Shown here: positions 51,055-60,331 of the stretch, one piece after another | Position numbering within the stretch: the first letter of the stretch is position 1 | How the letters are laid out: each line of letters opens with the position of its first letter | DNA from: SXOA01 sp046593355 | GTDB taxonomy: Bacteria; Planctomycetota; Planctomycetia; Pirellulales; Pirellulaceae | Reading direction: 5' to 3' | NCBI GenBank assembly: GCA_046593355.1 | Contig: JBKJNY010000242.1 | Coordinates: forward strand, 107,055 to 171,054 | Length of the DNA: 64,000 bases | Program-made: the position numbers and the translations under genes | The notes under the pieces: model-generated | Seen by the model: the letters and a program-made list of their open reading frames with translations, nothing else | Databases searched by the model: none | Told to the model about the DNA's origin: nothing

Positions 51055-52101
51055 CTACCTCAAAGGATTCCGTCCCTCTTCCAGCAGCCTTACGCCGCTG
51101 CCGTTTTCGGCTGAATAGTGGCAGATGCCGCGGATGACCTTGGCACCGTCGGCGATGTCTCTAGCCAGCAGCACCGCGCCGTCCATGTCCACGTAGTCGA
51201 GCAGCGGCAGGAGCTGGGCGATGGCCGAGATGCCGACGGTGGACTCGGTCATGCAGCCGACCATGACCTTGAGCCCGAGCTGCCGGGCGCGGGCGATCAT
51301 CCTGCGGGCCGGGGTCAGGCCGCCGCATTTCACCAGCTTGATGTTGATCCCGTGGAACAGGCCGGCGCACTTCTCCACGTCGCTTTCCACGATGCAGCTT
51401 TCGTCGGCGATGATCGGGAGGGCGGATTCGCAGCACACGCGGCGGTAATCTTCCCACTGGTCCGGCGGCAGCGGCTGCTCGATGAATTCCACGCCCAGAT
51501 CCTTGAGGAGCGGGGCGTTGGCAATGGTCTGGTCCGCCGTCCAGCCGCAGTTGGCGTCGACGCGAAACGTGGCGGAAGTATGCTTGCGGAGCTCGCGGAC
51601 GATCTCGATGTCGCGCTCGGTGCCGAGCTTGATTTTGTAGATGGGCCAGTCGGGGAATTCGGCGAGCTTGGCAACCATCACGTCGATTTTGTCGATGCCC
51701 AGGGTGTAGTTGGAGGCTGGGATATTATCGATCGACAGCCCCCAGGCGTCGTAGACCTTCTGACCATTAAGTTTGCCCCAGAGGTCATACGCAGCCTGGT
51801 CCAGGGCACACAGAGCGAAAGCATTGTCCTTCAGATGCGGGGCGAGTCGTTCCCAAAAGCGGGCGGGGTCTTGCGTCAGCACATCGGCCGCGGCGGCGAC
51901 TTCACTTTCCACAGCTGCGAGCGCCTGGGCCATGCTCTCCATCATGAAGCCGTAGTATTTATTCGCCGTCGTTTCCCCATAGCCGCGATGGCCGCCGTGC
52001 TCTAGCTCGACAATGAGCGAGGGCTGGCTGGTGATGGACTCGCGGGAGATGGTGAAGGTGTGCCGCAGGGGCAGGTCGTAAGCGTGGAGCCGAAGTTTCA
52101 T
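51055..52101 (-). CDS. Dipeptide epimerase / muconate-lactonising-like enolase superfamily enzyme
   Basis: The start ATG at 52101 overlaps the upstream WD40 stop in ATGA, which settles it. The TIM barrel carries the acid/base lysines K156 and K158 (KIKLG) and a second lysine in NIKLVKCGG. Metal ligands are in VDANCGW, EQPLPP and ADESCI. The YVDMDGA motif near the C-terminus resembles the D-x-D of dipeptide epimerases, which bind the substrate amino group. It would epimerise an L,L- or L,D-dipeptide such as Ala-Glu, probably from murein turnover. Substrate is inferred. Confidence 0.88.
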   Translation of the reverse strand: MKLRLHAYDLPLRHTFTISRESITSQPSLIVELEHGGHRGYGETTANKYYGFMMESMAQALAAVESEVAAAADVLTQDPARFWERLAPHLKDNAFALCALDQAAYDLWGKLNGQKVYDAWGLSIDNIPASNYTLGIDKIDVMVAKLAEFPDWPIYKIKLGTERDIEIVRELRKHTSATFRVDANCGWTADQTIANAPLLKDLGVEFIEQPLPPDQWEDYRRVCCESALPIIADESCIVESDVEKCAGLFHGINIKLVKCGGLTPARRMIARARQLGLKVMVGCMTESTVGISAIAQLLPLLDYVDMDGAVLLARDIADGAKVIRGICHYSAENGSGVRLLEEGRNPLR

Positions 52102-53048
52102 TCCCGCTTTATCCCATCCAGGCTGACCGCGTGCAACTCTCCCCGCTCGTCGCCGACGACCGCGTGCGTACCGTCGGGCGAAACAGCCAGCGAAGTCAGC
52201 CAACCGTCACTGACCTTCTTCTCCAGGACGATTCGGAGCGACTGCCAATCGATCACCCGCAGGTGGCCATCGGTGCAAGACACCGCGACAAAGTCACCGC
52301 CGGGAAACCAGCGGATCGCCAGCAGCGGCGAAGGAACGCGGGCAAACCGCACCAGCCTCCCGATGCTTGGTTGCCAGAAGCGGACCGTTTTGTCTTGTCC
52401 GGCGGAAGCGACTAGCGGCAGCTCGTCGTTTTTTATAGGGCGCAGAGCGAGGTCATTCACGGCGGCGGTGTGATTGTCGAGCGTGCGAATCGGGCGGGTT
52501 GTCGCCGCATCGAACACGCGGATCGACTGGTCTCGACCGGCGGAGAGGAGCAGCTCCTTTTGGATGGTTTCATCCGGCAACGAGACGAAGAGCACGGAGA
52601 GAACCGCGGCTGAATGGTCGGTGATTTCCTTTGTTTTCGCGCTCGTCAGGTCGTGCAGTCGCAATGTCTTATCGGCGCAGGCCATTGCCAGCGATTTGCC
52701 GTCGCTGCTCCAGGCGGCGCAATAGACCACGTCCTCTCCCGCTGCGATCCGTTGCACCGCTATCAGCCCCGGCCACTCCACAATCTCCACTCCCCCCTTC
52801 TCCTGCGGCTCGCCCCCGGCGATTGCCAGCCGAGTGCCATCGAGAGAGAACGCCAGATCATGCAGATGCGAGAACGGCGGCTTGACTCTCTTGATCAGCT
52901 CAAGCTTCGGCCAGGAGTAAATTGCGAGTCCCTGCTGCGAAGCTGCGACGAGAGTTTCGCCCTCCGGAGCGAATACGAGCGTGGTGACGGGTGAGGGTGC
53001 ATCGGCCACAAGTGGGCCGGCCGCGAAGAGACAGAAGATAAGCAGCAT
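52098..53048 (-). CDS. Secreted WD40-repeat protein
   Basis: A short signal peptide (LLIFCLFAAGPLVADA) is followed by about seven WD40-like blades over 300 residues, such as TTLVFAPEGETLVAASQQGLAIY, CAAWSSDGKSLAMACADKTLRLHD, LLLSAGRDQSIRVFDAATTRPI, LVASAGQDKTVRFW and LTSLAVSPDGTHAVVGDERG. One propeller in the periplasm is expected. It is translationally coupled to the epimerase downstream (ATGA overlap), so the two may share a pathway, though propellers of this type give no specific function. Confidence 0.9.
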   Translation of the reverse strand: MLLIFCLFAAGPLVADAPSPVTTLVFAPEGETLVAASQQGLAIYSWPKLELIKRVKPPFSHLHDLAFSLDGTRLAIAGGEPQEKGGVEIVEWPGLIAVQRIAAGEDVVYCAAWSSDGKSLAMACADKTLRLHDLTSAKTKEITDHSAAVLSVLFVSLPDETIQKELLLSAGRDQSIRVFDAATTRPIRTLDNHTAAVNDLALRPIKNDELPLVASAGQDKTVRFWQPSIGRLVRFARVPSPLLAIRWFPGGDFVAVSCTDGHLRVIDWQSLRIVLEKKVSDGWLTSLAVSPDGTHAVVGDERGELHAVSLDGIKRE

Positions 53049-53102
53049 TTCCTCACTGTAGGCGCGTCCAGCTAAATGGCAAGAAGATGGTTGGCAAAAA
53101 AA

Positions 53103-55151
53103 TTATGGGACATTGAGTTTGGGCAGGAATCGCGAAGGCAGGGGCTGCGTCTTGCGGGTGCTGGCGGCTGGGCGGATCGGATTTGGTGGGGGAACGGCAA
53201 GAGGATTACGATTAGGATTCGGATTAGGAAGCGGCGTAGGTGTTGGTGCCGGCACGGGGTTTGGCACTTCCTCCGCGGTCGGCAAGCGCCGCGGAACTTC
53301 GCCGAACTCGCGGGGCGGCTTGAGGTCGAAGGATTCTTCCGCCGGCTCGTCGCTGCTGCCGTAGCGCTCGTCATTGGGAGTCGGACGATTGCTCTCCGGA
53401 TAGCAGACAGGGGAGAAGAAGCGCCCCAGCGGGCCGATGGAGCCGTACCGCTCCTCGTACAGATAAACTCCGTGCGTCTCCAGGATTGTCCCCGTTTGCT
53501 GCTCCAGCGTGGCGAGTTGCACGTTGTACTGTGCCAAGGCGTTGGCTTCGCCACTGATGGTGTTGCCCCAGTCGGCAATCGCTTGGAGCACGTTCAGCAG
53601 AATCCCCTGCCCGGTCTGATACCGCAGGATCTGTGAATCCAAATTCACCCGCGCCGCCGCGCGGGCCGCTTTGAACGCGGCATAGTTTTCATACGCCTGG
53701 TCAAGAGAGCGAACGTTGGTGGCCAGCGAATGGACGGTGGCGTGCATCCCCTGGTCCAAGTTGGCCCGGTCGCGGGCGATCAATAGCTCCACGCGGCGGA
53801 GTCCGGCCCGCCCGGCTCGTAAACCGATTGGCACCGAGAAATTCACCCCCAGCGTCCAGTCCGCGAACTGCCCCGGCCCACTCCGTAGCAGATCGCCATT
53901 GGGCATTTCCCCTTCCAACCCGTTCCAGCGGTACAGCGCCACCGCATCGAGTCGCGGCAGGGCGTTATTGTTTGCCTGGATGAGGAGCTGATTATCGGCT
54001 TCGAGGATCAGCTTGAGCTCAACGAGGTCGGGCCGCCGCTCCTGGGCGATTTGTACGATGCTGGGCCAGTCCGCCACGAATTGATCGTTAATCGGCGGCG
54101 TCACGGGGATGTAGACCGAGTTATCCGACGGCGGAATTCCCAGGATGTTTCGCAAGGCCGCCTCGCGCTGCAGGACGTTGGCTTCGGACGAGACCAGGTT
54201 GGCGCGGGCGTTGGCCAGGGCGAGGTCCGCCTGAGCGAGGTCCGCGCGGTTGTCGATGCTCTTCTCGTACCGCGCCTTAATCCGCCGCACCGCTTCCCGA
54301 AGCTGATCGAGCTGCCGGCGGCGGGCCCACACGTCGGTGCGGGCGAAGACGAGGTTCCAGTATGCTTCAATGACGCCGCGGACCTGCTCTTGCACGGAGT
54401 CCTTGAGCTGAAAATACGAGCGCTCGGTGTCGATGCGCGCCAGCATGATCGGTGCAAGGTTTGGTGCCAGCCGGCCACCTTGCAAGAGCGGCTGTGTGTA
54501 GCTGAGCGCGGCGGAGGAGCGGCTGGAGGGATTGAGGGGAAAGACGCCGGGTGAAAGCCTGTCGGTATTGGATGCGACGTCGAGGGCCGCCGTGCCGCCG
54601 AAGGCGTTTTGCTTGGTGACGCCAACGCCCAGGTTGTAATTCTGATTAGCGGTGCCGGTGATCAGCGAGCGATTGGCCGGATCGAGCGGATCCCGCACGG
54701 CGAAAGGCGATTCCAAGCGATTGAACCTTTGATTGACGGTAACAGTCGGATCGAACCGGGCGTTTTCCCGGTCAATGCTCGTGTTGGTCAGAGCGGCGTC
54801 GTAAATCGTGCTGCCGCTGGCGACGGCGGTCGTCCCAGCGAGCACTCGCACCACGCGGGCGTTTCCGAGAGCCGTACGAATGGCCTCATCGAGCGTGATG
54901 TACCTCGGCTCCAGATCCTGAGTCCGGTTGGTGACCGTTGGGGGGGGCGGGAATTCGGGCAGTTCGTACCGCGGCAATTGCGAAGGATCCCGGACCTGAA
55001 TGTTCCTCTGCTCCGGGAAGTAGGTCGGCAATAAGTGCTGTGACTGTGAAAGCTGGGCGTTGGCAAACTTTGCCGTCAGCGCAAGTTGAAGCGGCAGCGC
55101 AAAAAGTATGAGCGCGCAGGTCACAATCTTGCGGATCGCGCCGGTTTCCAT
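53103..55151 (-). CDS. TolC-like outer-membrane efflux protein
   Basis: The start ATG at 55151 is chosen to put the signal peptide first (IVTCALILFALPLQLALTAKFANAQ). Two tandem OEP domains follow, with helical text such as ARRRQLDQLREAVRRIKARYEKSIDNRADLAQ and WSVTL-type beta strands (WTLGVNFSVPIGLRAGR). It would form the trimeric outer-membrane duct. The last 90 residues are Pro-rich and low complexity; the encoding DNA contains GATTAGGATT hexamer repeats. It lies 47 bases after the ABC ATPase gene and completes the MacAB-like system. Confidence 0.9.
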   Translation of the reverse strand: METGAIRKIVTCALILFALPLQLALTAKFANAQLSQSQHLLPTYFPEQRNIQVRDPSQLPRYELPEFPPPPTVTNRTQDLEPRYITLDEAIRTALGNARVVRVLAGTTAVASGSTIYDAALTNTSIDRENARFDPTVTVNQRFNRLESPFAVRDPLDPANRSLITGTANQNYNLGVGVTKQNAFGGTAALDVASNTDRLSPGVFPLNPSSRSSAALSYTQPLLQGGRLAPNLAPIMLARIDTERSYFQLKDSVQEQVRGVIEAYWNLVFARTDVWARRRQLDQLREAVRRIKARYEKSIDNRADLAQADLALANARANLVSSEANVLQREAALRNILGIPPSDNSVYIPVTPPINDQFVADWPSIVQIAQERRPDLVELKLILEADNQLLIQANNNALPRLDAVALYRWNGLEGEMPNGDLLRSGPGQFADWTLGVNFSVPIGLRAGRAGLRRVELLIARDRANLDQGMHATVHSLATNVRSLDQAYENYAAFKAARAAARVNLDSQILRYQTGQGILLNVLQAIADWGNTISGEANALAQYNVQLATLEQQTGTILETHGVYLYEERYGSIGPLGRFFSPVCYPESNRPTPNDERYGSSDEPAEESFDLKPPREFGEVPRRLPTAEEVPNPVPAPTPTPLPNPNPNRNPLAVPPPNPIRPAASTRKTQPLPSRFLPKLNVP

Positions 55152-55198
55152 ACCTGGACTTTTCGGCCCGCTCGCAGGGTTTCTTCCGGCCAAACCGA

Positions 55199-55954
55199 TC
55201 AGCGCGGATTTGTTTCACTTGACGGTTCTTCCGGCGCTTCCGCCTGTAACGCTTGTATTGCCTGGTGAAAGTCTGCCGTGTCCTGAACGACGTACCCATC
55301 CCGCAGGACGATAATCCGGCGAGCGTACTTCGCCACGTTCTGATCGTGTGTCACCAGAATTACCGTCAGCCCCGCTTTTTCATTGAGCTCGCGGAACATG
55401 CCAATGACCTCGCGACTGGTTTTGGAGTCGAGGTTGCCGGTGGGCTCGTCGGCGAGCAGAATCGCGGGCTCGTTGACCAGCGACCGGGCAATCGCCACCC
55501 GCTGCTGCTGACCGCCCGAAAGCTGGCTGGGATGATGATCCATCCGATCCGCCAGACCGACGAGCGCCAGCTTGTCCTTGGCTCTCTTCCGCCGCTCGGA
55601 TGCCGAAATGCCCTTGCTATAGAGTAGCGGCAGCTCGACATTTTCCAGGGCCGTCGTCCGCGCGAGCAGGTTAAAATTCTGAAACACGAAGCCGATCCGC
55701 TGGTTGCGAATGCGAGCCCGCTCGCTGGCCGACATATTGGCCACTTCCACGCCGGTGAGCTTGTAGCTGCCGCTGGTCGGCCGGTCGAGACATCCCAGCG
55801 TGTTCATCAGCGTGCTCTTCCCACTGCCGCTGGGGCCAATGAGGGCGATATATTCCCCTTGGTCAATGGAGAGGTCAGTCTCTTTCAACGCCTCCACCTT
55901 GACCTCGCCCAGGTCGTAGGTCTTGGTGAGCTTCTGAATTTCGATGAGCGGCAC
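55199..55954 (-). CDS. MacB/LolD-type ABC transporter ATPase
   Basis: A 251-residue ATPase with Walker A GPSGSGKST (40-48), Q-loop FQNFNLL, signature LSGGQ (145-149), Walker B ILLADE (165-170) and H-loop VTHDQ. The signature neighbourhood LSGGQQQRVAIARSLVNEPAILLADEPTGNLDS is that of the LolD/MacB/FtsE class. It powers the permease encoded divergently at 57503. In most genomes the MacB ATPase and permease are fused or adjacent; here they are separate genes in divergent units. Confidence 0.94.
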   Translation of the reverse strand: MPLIEIQKLTKTYDLGEVKVEALKETDLSIDQGEYIALIGPSGSGKSTLMNTLGCLDRPTSGSYKLTGVEVANMSASERARIRNQRIGFVFQNFNLLARTTALENVELPLLYSKGISASERRKRAKDKLALVGLADRMDHHPSQLSGGQQQRVAIARSLVNEPAILLADEPTGNLDSKTSREVIGMFRELNEKAGLTVILVTHDQNVAKYARRIIVLRDGYVVQDTADFHQAIQALQAEAPEEPSSETNPR

Positions 55955-55976
55955 GCTCTTTCTCCGGGGCGTAAAG

Positions 55977-56046
55977 TAGTCCGCTCACTCCGTGAGCGCG
56001 GTATTTCAGAAACGCGAGCCTGCACACGGAGTGTGCAGGCTACTAT
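55977..56046. repeat. Pair of dispersed palindromes in the divergent promoter region
   Basis: GTCCGCTCACTCCGTGAGCG and GCCTGCACACGGAGTGTGCAGGC, the same two palindromes as at 45611-45661 in swapped order. They fill most of the 101 bases between the ATPase and adaptor starts. Confidence 0.85.
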
Positions 56047-56055
56047 ACTAGCAAT

Positions 56056-57459
56056 ATGAAGACTTTGTTTCGAATTCTACTGGTTGCCGGCATCCTCGCG
56101 GCGCTGGGAGTGCCGGCATATTTCGGCGGGGCGGCGTACTGGAAGTCCGTGACCGCCACGAAGTGGCGGACGGCCGACGTCGAGAAGGGCGGGATCATTT
56201 CGGTCGTGAACTCCACCGGCTCCGTCAAGCCCAAGATGCAAGTTACCGTGGGCTCCTTTGTTTCCGGCCCTCTGCTGCCAGAACCGTCGGAGGCAGAAGA
56301 ACAGACCGCGGAGAGTGTCCAGGCGGGAGCCGAAGAAGAGCCTCCCGCCGATTGGGAAGCCATGCTGCCGGCCGATGAGAAAATCAATCTTCGCGAGTTC
56401 ACCCGCGTCGGCGTGCGGCTGCCGGACTTTAACGACGAGGTGCAACAGGGGACGGTGCTGGCCAAGATTGATCCGCTGCTTTACCGGGCCAATGTCGACC
56501 GGGACGTGGCTTCGCTGCAGAACCGCATCGAGGACGTGCAGCGGGCCAAAGCTCTGTTGCAACAGGCGATCAATGATGAGCGGCGGGCACTCGAACTGCG
56601 GGCGGAGGACAAAACCTTCATCGCTCAGGCGGAAATGGACAAGTTCAAGTTCAACCGCATATCGCTGCAAGCTCAGCTTCGCGTCTCCGAGACAGCCGTC
56701 CCGCAGGCGCTGGCCGGTCTCAAGAACTCGCTCGCCAACCTGCGATACACCGTGATCCTATCGCCAGTCTCCGGCATGATCATCAAACGCAGCATTGAAC
56801 CTGGGCAGACCCTGGCCTCGCAGTTTCAATCGCCCGAGCTGTTTGTGATTGGGGTCAACATGCGGGACGAGATGCAGATCCACGCTTCGGTGGACGAAGC
56901 CGACATCGGCCGCATCCAGGTGGCTCAGAAAAAAAAGCTGCCCGTCTCGTTCACCGTGGATGCCCACGATGAGTTGTTCCACGGCACGATCGATCAGATT
57001 CGGCTGAATTCGACCTCGACCCAGAACGTGGTGACTTACCCGGTGGTGGTGAAAACGCCGAACCCGGATCTCAAGCTGCTGCCGGGGATGACCGCGGCAA
57101 TCTCCTTCCGGGTGGACGAGCGGAAGGACGTGGTGAAGATTCCCAACTCGGCCCTGCGGTTCTATCCGCTTCCCAAACAGGTCCGCAAGGAAGACGTTCC
57201 CATCCTGGAAGGCAGCCAGATCAAGGACGACGAAGAGGAGGCCCAGCAGAGCGAGACCACGCTTTCCGCCGAGGAGCGGGCCGAGAATCGACGCAAGCGG
57301 AACAAACGCCATGTCTGGGTGCAGGAGGGCGATCTGCTCAAAGCCGTCGAAGTCATCGTCGGCCTCACCGACAGCCAGTTCACCGAAATGGTCTCCGGCA
57401 GCCTCCAGCCCGGCGTGAAGCTCATCATCGGCATCCAACAGCCGCAGTACGGGAGATAG
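56056..57459 (+). CDS. Periplasmic adaptor protein of the MacA/HlyD family
   Basis: An N-terminal membrane anchor (LFRILLVAGILAALGVPAYFGG) is followed by lipoyl-like halves (AKIDPLLYRANVDRDVASLQNRIEDVQ and YTVILSPVSGMIIKRSIEPGQTLASQFQ), the long coiled coil between them (about 155-230), and a beta-barrel domain (about 260-360). An acidic insert of about 50 residues (EPSEAEEQTAESVQAGAEEEPP) lies near 78-100, which is not usual in MacA. It links the ATPase/permease to the TolC-like duct. The gene precedes the permease by 43 bases. Confidence 0.92.
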   Translation: MKTLFRILLVAGILAALGVPAYFGGAAYWKSVTATKWRTADVEKGGIISVVNSTGSVKPKMQVTVGSFVSGPLLPEPSEAEEQTAESVQAGAEEEPPADWEAMLPADEKINLREFTRVGVRLPDFNDEVQQGTVLAKIDPLLYRANVDRDVASLQNRIEDVQRAKALLQQAINDERRALELRAEDKTFIAQAEMDKFKFNRISLQAQLRVSETAVPQALAGLKNSLANLRYTVILSPVSGMIIKRSIEPGQTLASQFQSPELFVIGVNMRDEMQIHASVDEADIGRIQVAQKKKLPVSFTVDAHDELFHGTIDQIRLNSTSTQNVVTYPVVVKTPNPDLKLLPGMTAAISFRVDERKDVVKIPNSALRFYPLPKQVRKEDVPILEGSQIKDDEEEAQQSETTLSAEERAENRRKRNKRHVWVQEGDLLKAVEVIVGLTDSQFTEMVSGSLQPGVKLIIGIQQPQYGR

Positions 57460-57502
57460 CGATGAAACCTCTATCCTCAAATCTTAAATCTGAAAACTGA
57501 AA

Positions 57503-58744
57503 TTGTCTTACCTCCTCATCCTCCGCATCGCTCTCCGCGCTCTTGCCAAGAACAAGATGCGTGCCGGCCTGACCGTGTTGGGGGTGGTGATTGGCATCGC
57601 GGCTGTCACCAGCATGGTGTCGCTGGGACAGAGCGCGAGTCTTCTGGTGCAGAGCCAGTTCGAGGCCATTGGCACGAACGTCATCGTGGTTTTTCCCGGC
57701 AGCAAGCGCCGCGGCGGGGTGAGCCAGGCGAACATTCCCACGCTGACGGCCCGCGACTCCGATGCCATCGCGGCAGAGTGCGACGCAGTGCTGGCGTCGT
57801 CGCCGCTCGTCGGTGCCCAGGGGCAAATCATCTACGGCAACTCGAACTTCAGTCCCCGCGAGATGTACGGCGTGGGGCCGGAATACCTCACTGTCCGCAA
57901 CCTGAACCTCGCCCGCGGCGGGTATTTCACGGAGCGGGAAATCAACTCGGCGGAAAAAGTTTGCGTCATCGGCCACACGCTGGTCGCCAAGTTGTTTCAG
58001 ACGACCAACCCGGTCAACGAGACCATCCGCATCAAGAACATCCCCTTCAAGGTCATCGGCGTGCTGGAGCAGAAGGGGGCCAATATGATGGGGGACGACC
58101 AGGACAACATCGTCCTGATGCCCTACACCACCGTCCGCAAACGGCTGCAAGGAAGCGAATTCGACAACGTCAACGCCATCCTGGTCTCCGCCCGCTCGCC
58201 GCTCTTGATGTTGGACGCTCAGAATGAAATCGACCAGTTGCTGGCGGAGCGGCACCGGATTCCTCCCGGCGAGCCCAAGGATTACTCCGTGCAAAGCACC
58301 AAGGAAATGGCCGCGGTCCTCGCCATTGTCATGGGCACGCTCACCATGATGATCACCTCCATCGCCGGCATTTCGCTGGTGGTCGGCGGCGTCGGCATCA
58401 TGAACATCATGCTGGTCTCCGTCACGGAGCGGACCCGCGAAATTGGCATCCGCATGGCCGTGGGGGCCCGCCCCAGGGACATCCTCGTCCAATTCCTGGT
58501 CGAGGCGGTGCTGCTGTCCTGCATCGGTGGGGTCATCGGATTTCTGCTCGGCGTCTTCGCCTCCTGGGGCTTCATCAGCGTGATTAACCTCCTGACCAGC
58601 GGCAGCAAATGGACCCTCACCGTCTCCATCCCCGCCGCCATCATCGCCTTTCTCTTCGCCGCTGCCGTCGGCATCTTCTTCGGCTTTTATCCGGCCTGGC
58701 GGGCGAGCAAATTGGACCCGATTGAGGCCCTGCGGTATGAGTGA
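57503..58744 (+). CDS. MacB-type ABC transporter permease
   Basis: The protein starts at a TTG at 57503 (no good ribosome site is visible), as membrane helix 1 follows at residue 20. The layout is helix 1 (LTVLGVVIGIAAVTSMVSLG), a large periplasmic domain (about 45-280), then three helices including LTMMITSIAGISLVVGGVGIMNIMLVSV and the sequence TERTREIGIRMAVGARPRDIL characteristic of FtsX/MacB. It forms the inner-membrane part of a substrate-export pump for peptides, antibiotics or lipids; the substrate is unknown. Confidence 0.93.
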   Translation: MSYLLILRIALRALAKNKMRAGLTVLGVVIGIAAVTSMVSLGQSASLLVQSQFEAIGTNVIVVFPGSKRRGGVSQANIPTLTARDSDAIAAECDAVLASSPLVGAQGQIIYGNSNFSPREMYGVGPEYLTVRNLNLARGGYFTEREINSAEKVCVIGHTLVAKLFQTTNPVNETIRIKNIPFKVIGVLEQKGANMMGDDQDNIVLMPYTTVRKRLQGSEFDNVNAILVSARSPLLMLDAQNEIDQLLAERHRIPPGEPKDYSVQSTKEMAAVLAIVMGTLTMMITSIAGISLVVGGVGIMNIMLVSVTERTREIGIRMAVGARPRDILVQFLVEAVLLSCIGGVIGFLLGVFASWGFISVINLLTSGSKWTLTVSIPAAIIAFLFAAAVGIFFGFYPAWRASKLDPIEALRYE

Positions 58745-58775
58745 CCCGGTGGGGCAGGCTTCCAGCCTGCCCAGA
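58745..58775. repeat. Dispersed GGCTTCCAGCCTGCCC element
   Basis: GTGGGGCAGGCTTCCAGCCTGCCC follows the permease stop within four bases. Other copies are at 7940-7965 and 63838-63890. Confidence 0.8.
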
Positions 58776-58889
58776 AATTGCTCGCGGCCGAACCTGACGC
58801 CTGACTTTCCTGTCAGCTCTACGTAGAATAGAACTGGCGGCGGAGCGCTGCCCAGACGAAGTCTAAGAAATCAACCGAAAGGAGCGTGC

Positions 58890-59270
58890 GTGGCCACAGC
58901 AATTCAGTCGGCGGTAAATATTAGTCCCCAGCGGAGCCTGCAATTGGCCCTGGCAGCAGCCCACAGCGCGGAGGACAACAAGGGGCAGAACGTCACGGTC
59001 CTCGACCTGCGGGACCAGACGGTCATCTTTGACTACTTCGTGATCGCCACCGGCAGCAGCCAGCGGCAGCTGCGGGCCATCAGCGACGCCATCGACGACG
59101 TGCTGCAAAAGGAGCTCGGCCACCCCCGCCTCGGGACCGAAGGCTACCAGGACAGCAAATGGATCCTGCTCGACTACGGCTCCGTCATCGTCCACCTCTT
59201 CGACACCACCAGCCGCGACTACTACGCGCTGGAAGACCTGTGGGCGGGAGCGAAGAAAGTGCAGCGGTAG
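58890..59270 (+). CDS. rsfS: Ribosomal silencing factor RsfS
   Basis: The GTG start at 58890 follows AAAGGAGC. The 126-residue protein has the RsfS core NVTVLDLRDQTVIFDYFVIATGSSQRQLRAISDAIDD, then GYQDSKWILLDYGSVIVHLFD and RDYYALEDLW. RsfS binds L14 on the 50S subunit and blocks subunit joining in starved cells. The usual neighbours (nadD, obgE) are absent. Confidence 0.95.
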   Translation: MATAIQSAVNISPQRSLQLALAAAHSAEDNKGQNVTVLDLRDQTVIFDYFVIATGSSQRQLRAISDAIDDVLQKELGHPRLGTEGYQDSKWILLDYGSVIVHLFDTTSRDYYALEDLWAGAKKVQR

Positions 59271-59289
59271 TTTTGATACCAGGGGACCA

Positions 59290-60306
59290 TTATCCGGCCC
59301 CCGCCGGTATCCGAGAATCCTGGGTCATCGCAATCGCCGGGGTGGAATCGAAGACGGAGGGAAGAAGCGGAGGATTTGAGATTTGAAATTTGAGACGAGC
59401 AGCGGCGACGCGGTGACTGAATGCGGCGTTGAACCTGATTTGGGCGCAGGTCACGATCAGCGCGAGGGCGGCGAGGACCGCGGCGATGCGGATGGCGGCG
59501 CGGGCGGCGGGGGGTAAATTGCGAATGCGAGGGAGTTCCCCGGTCCAGGCCAGGAGCGGGACGAGCAGCAGGCAGATCGCCAGGCTCGTCGGCAGCGAGC
59601 CGTAGAAGCGGCCGATGAAGACAACGGTAAAAATGCCAATGAGGCCGATTCCCAGGCAGGGATTCTCCGCCGGCTGCTTGGGAAGAGCACACGATGCCAG
59701 CGTCACTCCCGCGATGGCTCCGGCGATCTGCAGGGCCAGCAGGCCTCCGCGGTAGTAGCCGCAGAGCATCACGGTGATACCGCAGGCTAGCGCGACGAGT
59801 ATGACCACGGGGGAAAGGGCTCGGTCCGAAGTGCGGGCGTGCAACTTGGCGAGCAGTCCCCACACGCCAGCGAGCATCACGGCGGAAAAGAGTAATACCA
59901 AAACCGCTTCGGCGCGGTTCCACTCTGCGGAGCCGGGGCCGGAGAGGTCTTTCAGATAGACGGAGTTGTGGAGCAGAATGGGAGCAGCCGCCGTGGCCAG
60001 GCAAATCCGCAGGAGCCAGGCCAGCCAGCGACGGGTCGGCAGCAACATGGCGGCACCTTCCACGGCCAGAGCCAGCGGCAGCAGGATGACCAGAAAGCGG
60101 TCTCGATCTTCCAGCGGCGGCCAGCGCGGCCACTCGCCAAGCAGACCGCAGCCGGCGTAGATGCCCACCCCAAGACCGCCGACCCAGCCAACGGCCAGTT
60201 GCCAGCGAGGGTGATCTACACCCGGGCGGGCAATGACCAGCAGGACCAAGCCGCCTACAATCGCGGCGAGCAGCAGGCTCTGCGCCATCAGGACGAAATT
60301 GGGCAT
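59290..60306 (-). CDS. Polytopic membrane protein of unknown function
   Basis: I start at the ATG at 60306 (MPNFVLMAQSLLLAAIVGGLVLLV). About eight or nine hydrophobic helices are spread over the protein, for example FLVILLPLALAVEGAAMLLP, VLVLLFSAVMLAGVWGLLA, IGLIGIFTVVFIGRF and LAICLLLVPLLAWTGELP. It lacks motifs I recognise. The last 30 residues (RLKFQISNPPLLPSVFDS...) are encoded by a dispersed AAATTTCAAATCTCAAATCC run, so the original end is probably lost. The C-terminal 70 codons are duplicated at 33.0 kb. Confidence 0.75.
   Translation of the reverse strand: MPNFVLMAQSLLLAAIVGGLVLLVIARPGVDHPRWQLAVGWVGGLGVGIYAGCGLLGEWPRWPPLEDRDRFLVILLPLALAVEGAAMLLPTRRWLAWLLRICLATAAAPILLHNSVYLKDLSGPGSAEWNRAEAVLVLLFSAVMLAGVWGLLAKLHARTSDRALSPVVILVALACGITVMLCGYYRGGLLALQIAGAIAGVTLASCALPKQPAENPCLGIGLIGIFTVVFIGRFYGSLPTSLAICLLLVPLLAWTGELPRIRNLPPAARAAIRIAAVLAALALIVTCAQIRFNAAFSHRVAAARLKFQISNPPLLPSVFDSTPAIAMTQDSRIPAGAG
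59331..59530. repeat. Source copy of the 200-base segment found inverted at 32994-33195
   Basis: This is the 3' part of the membrane protein gene. It matches the fragment at 33 kb with only scattered differences, including the CACCCCGGCGATTGC end. The adjacent start MTQDSRIPAG also recurs at 32.5 kb. Confidence 0.9.
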
Positions 60307-60331
60307 CCATCCCTCGTGCGTTTCGTCGGAC

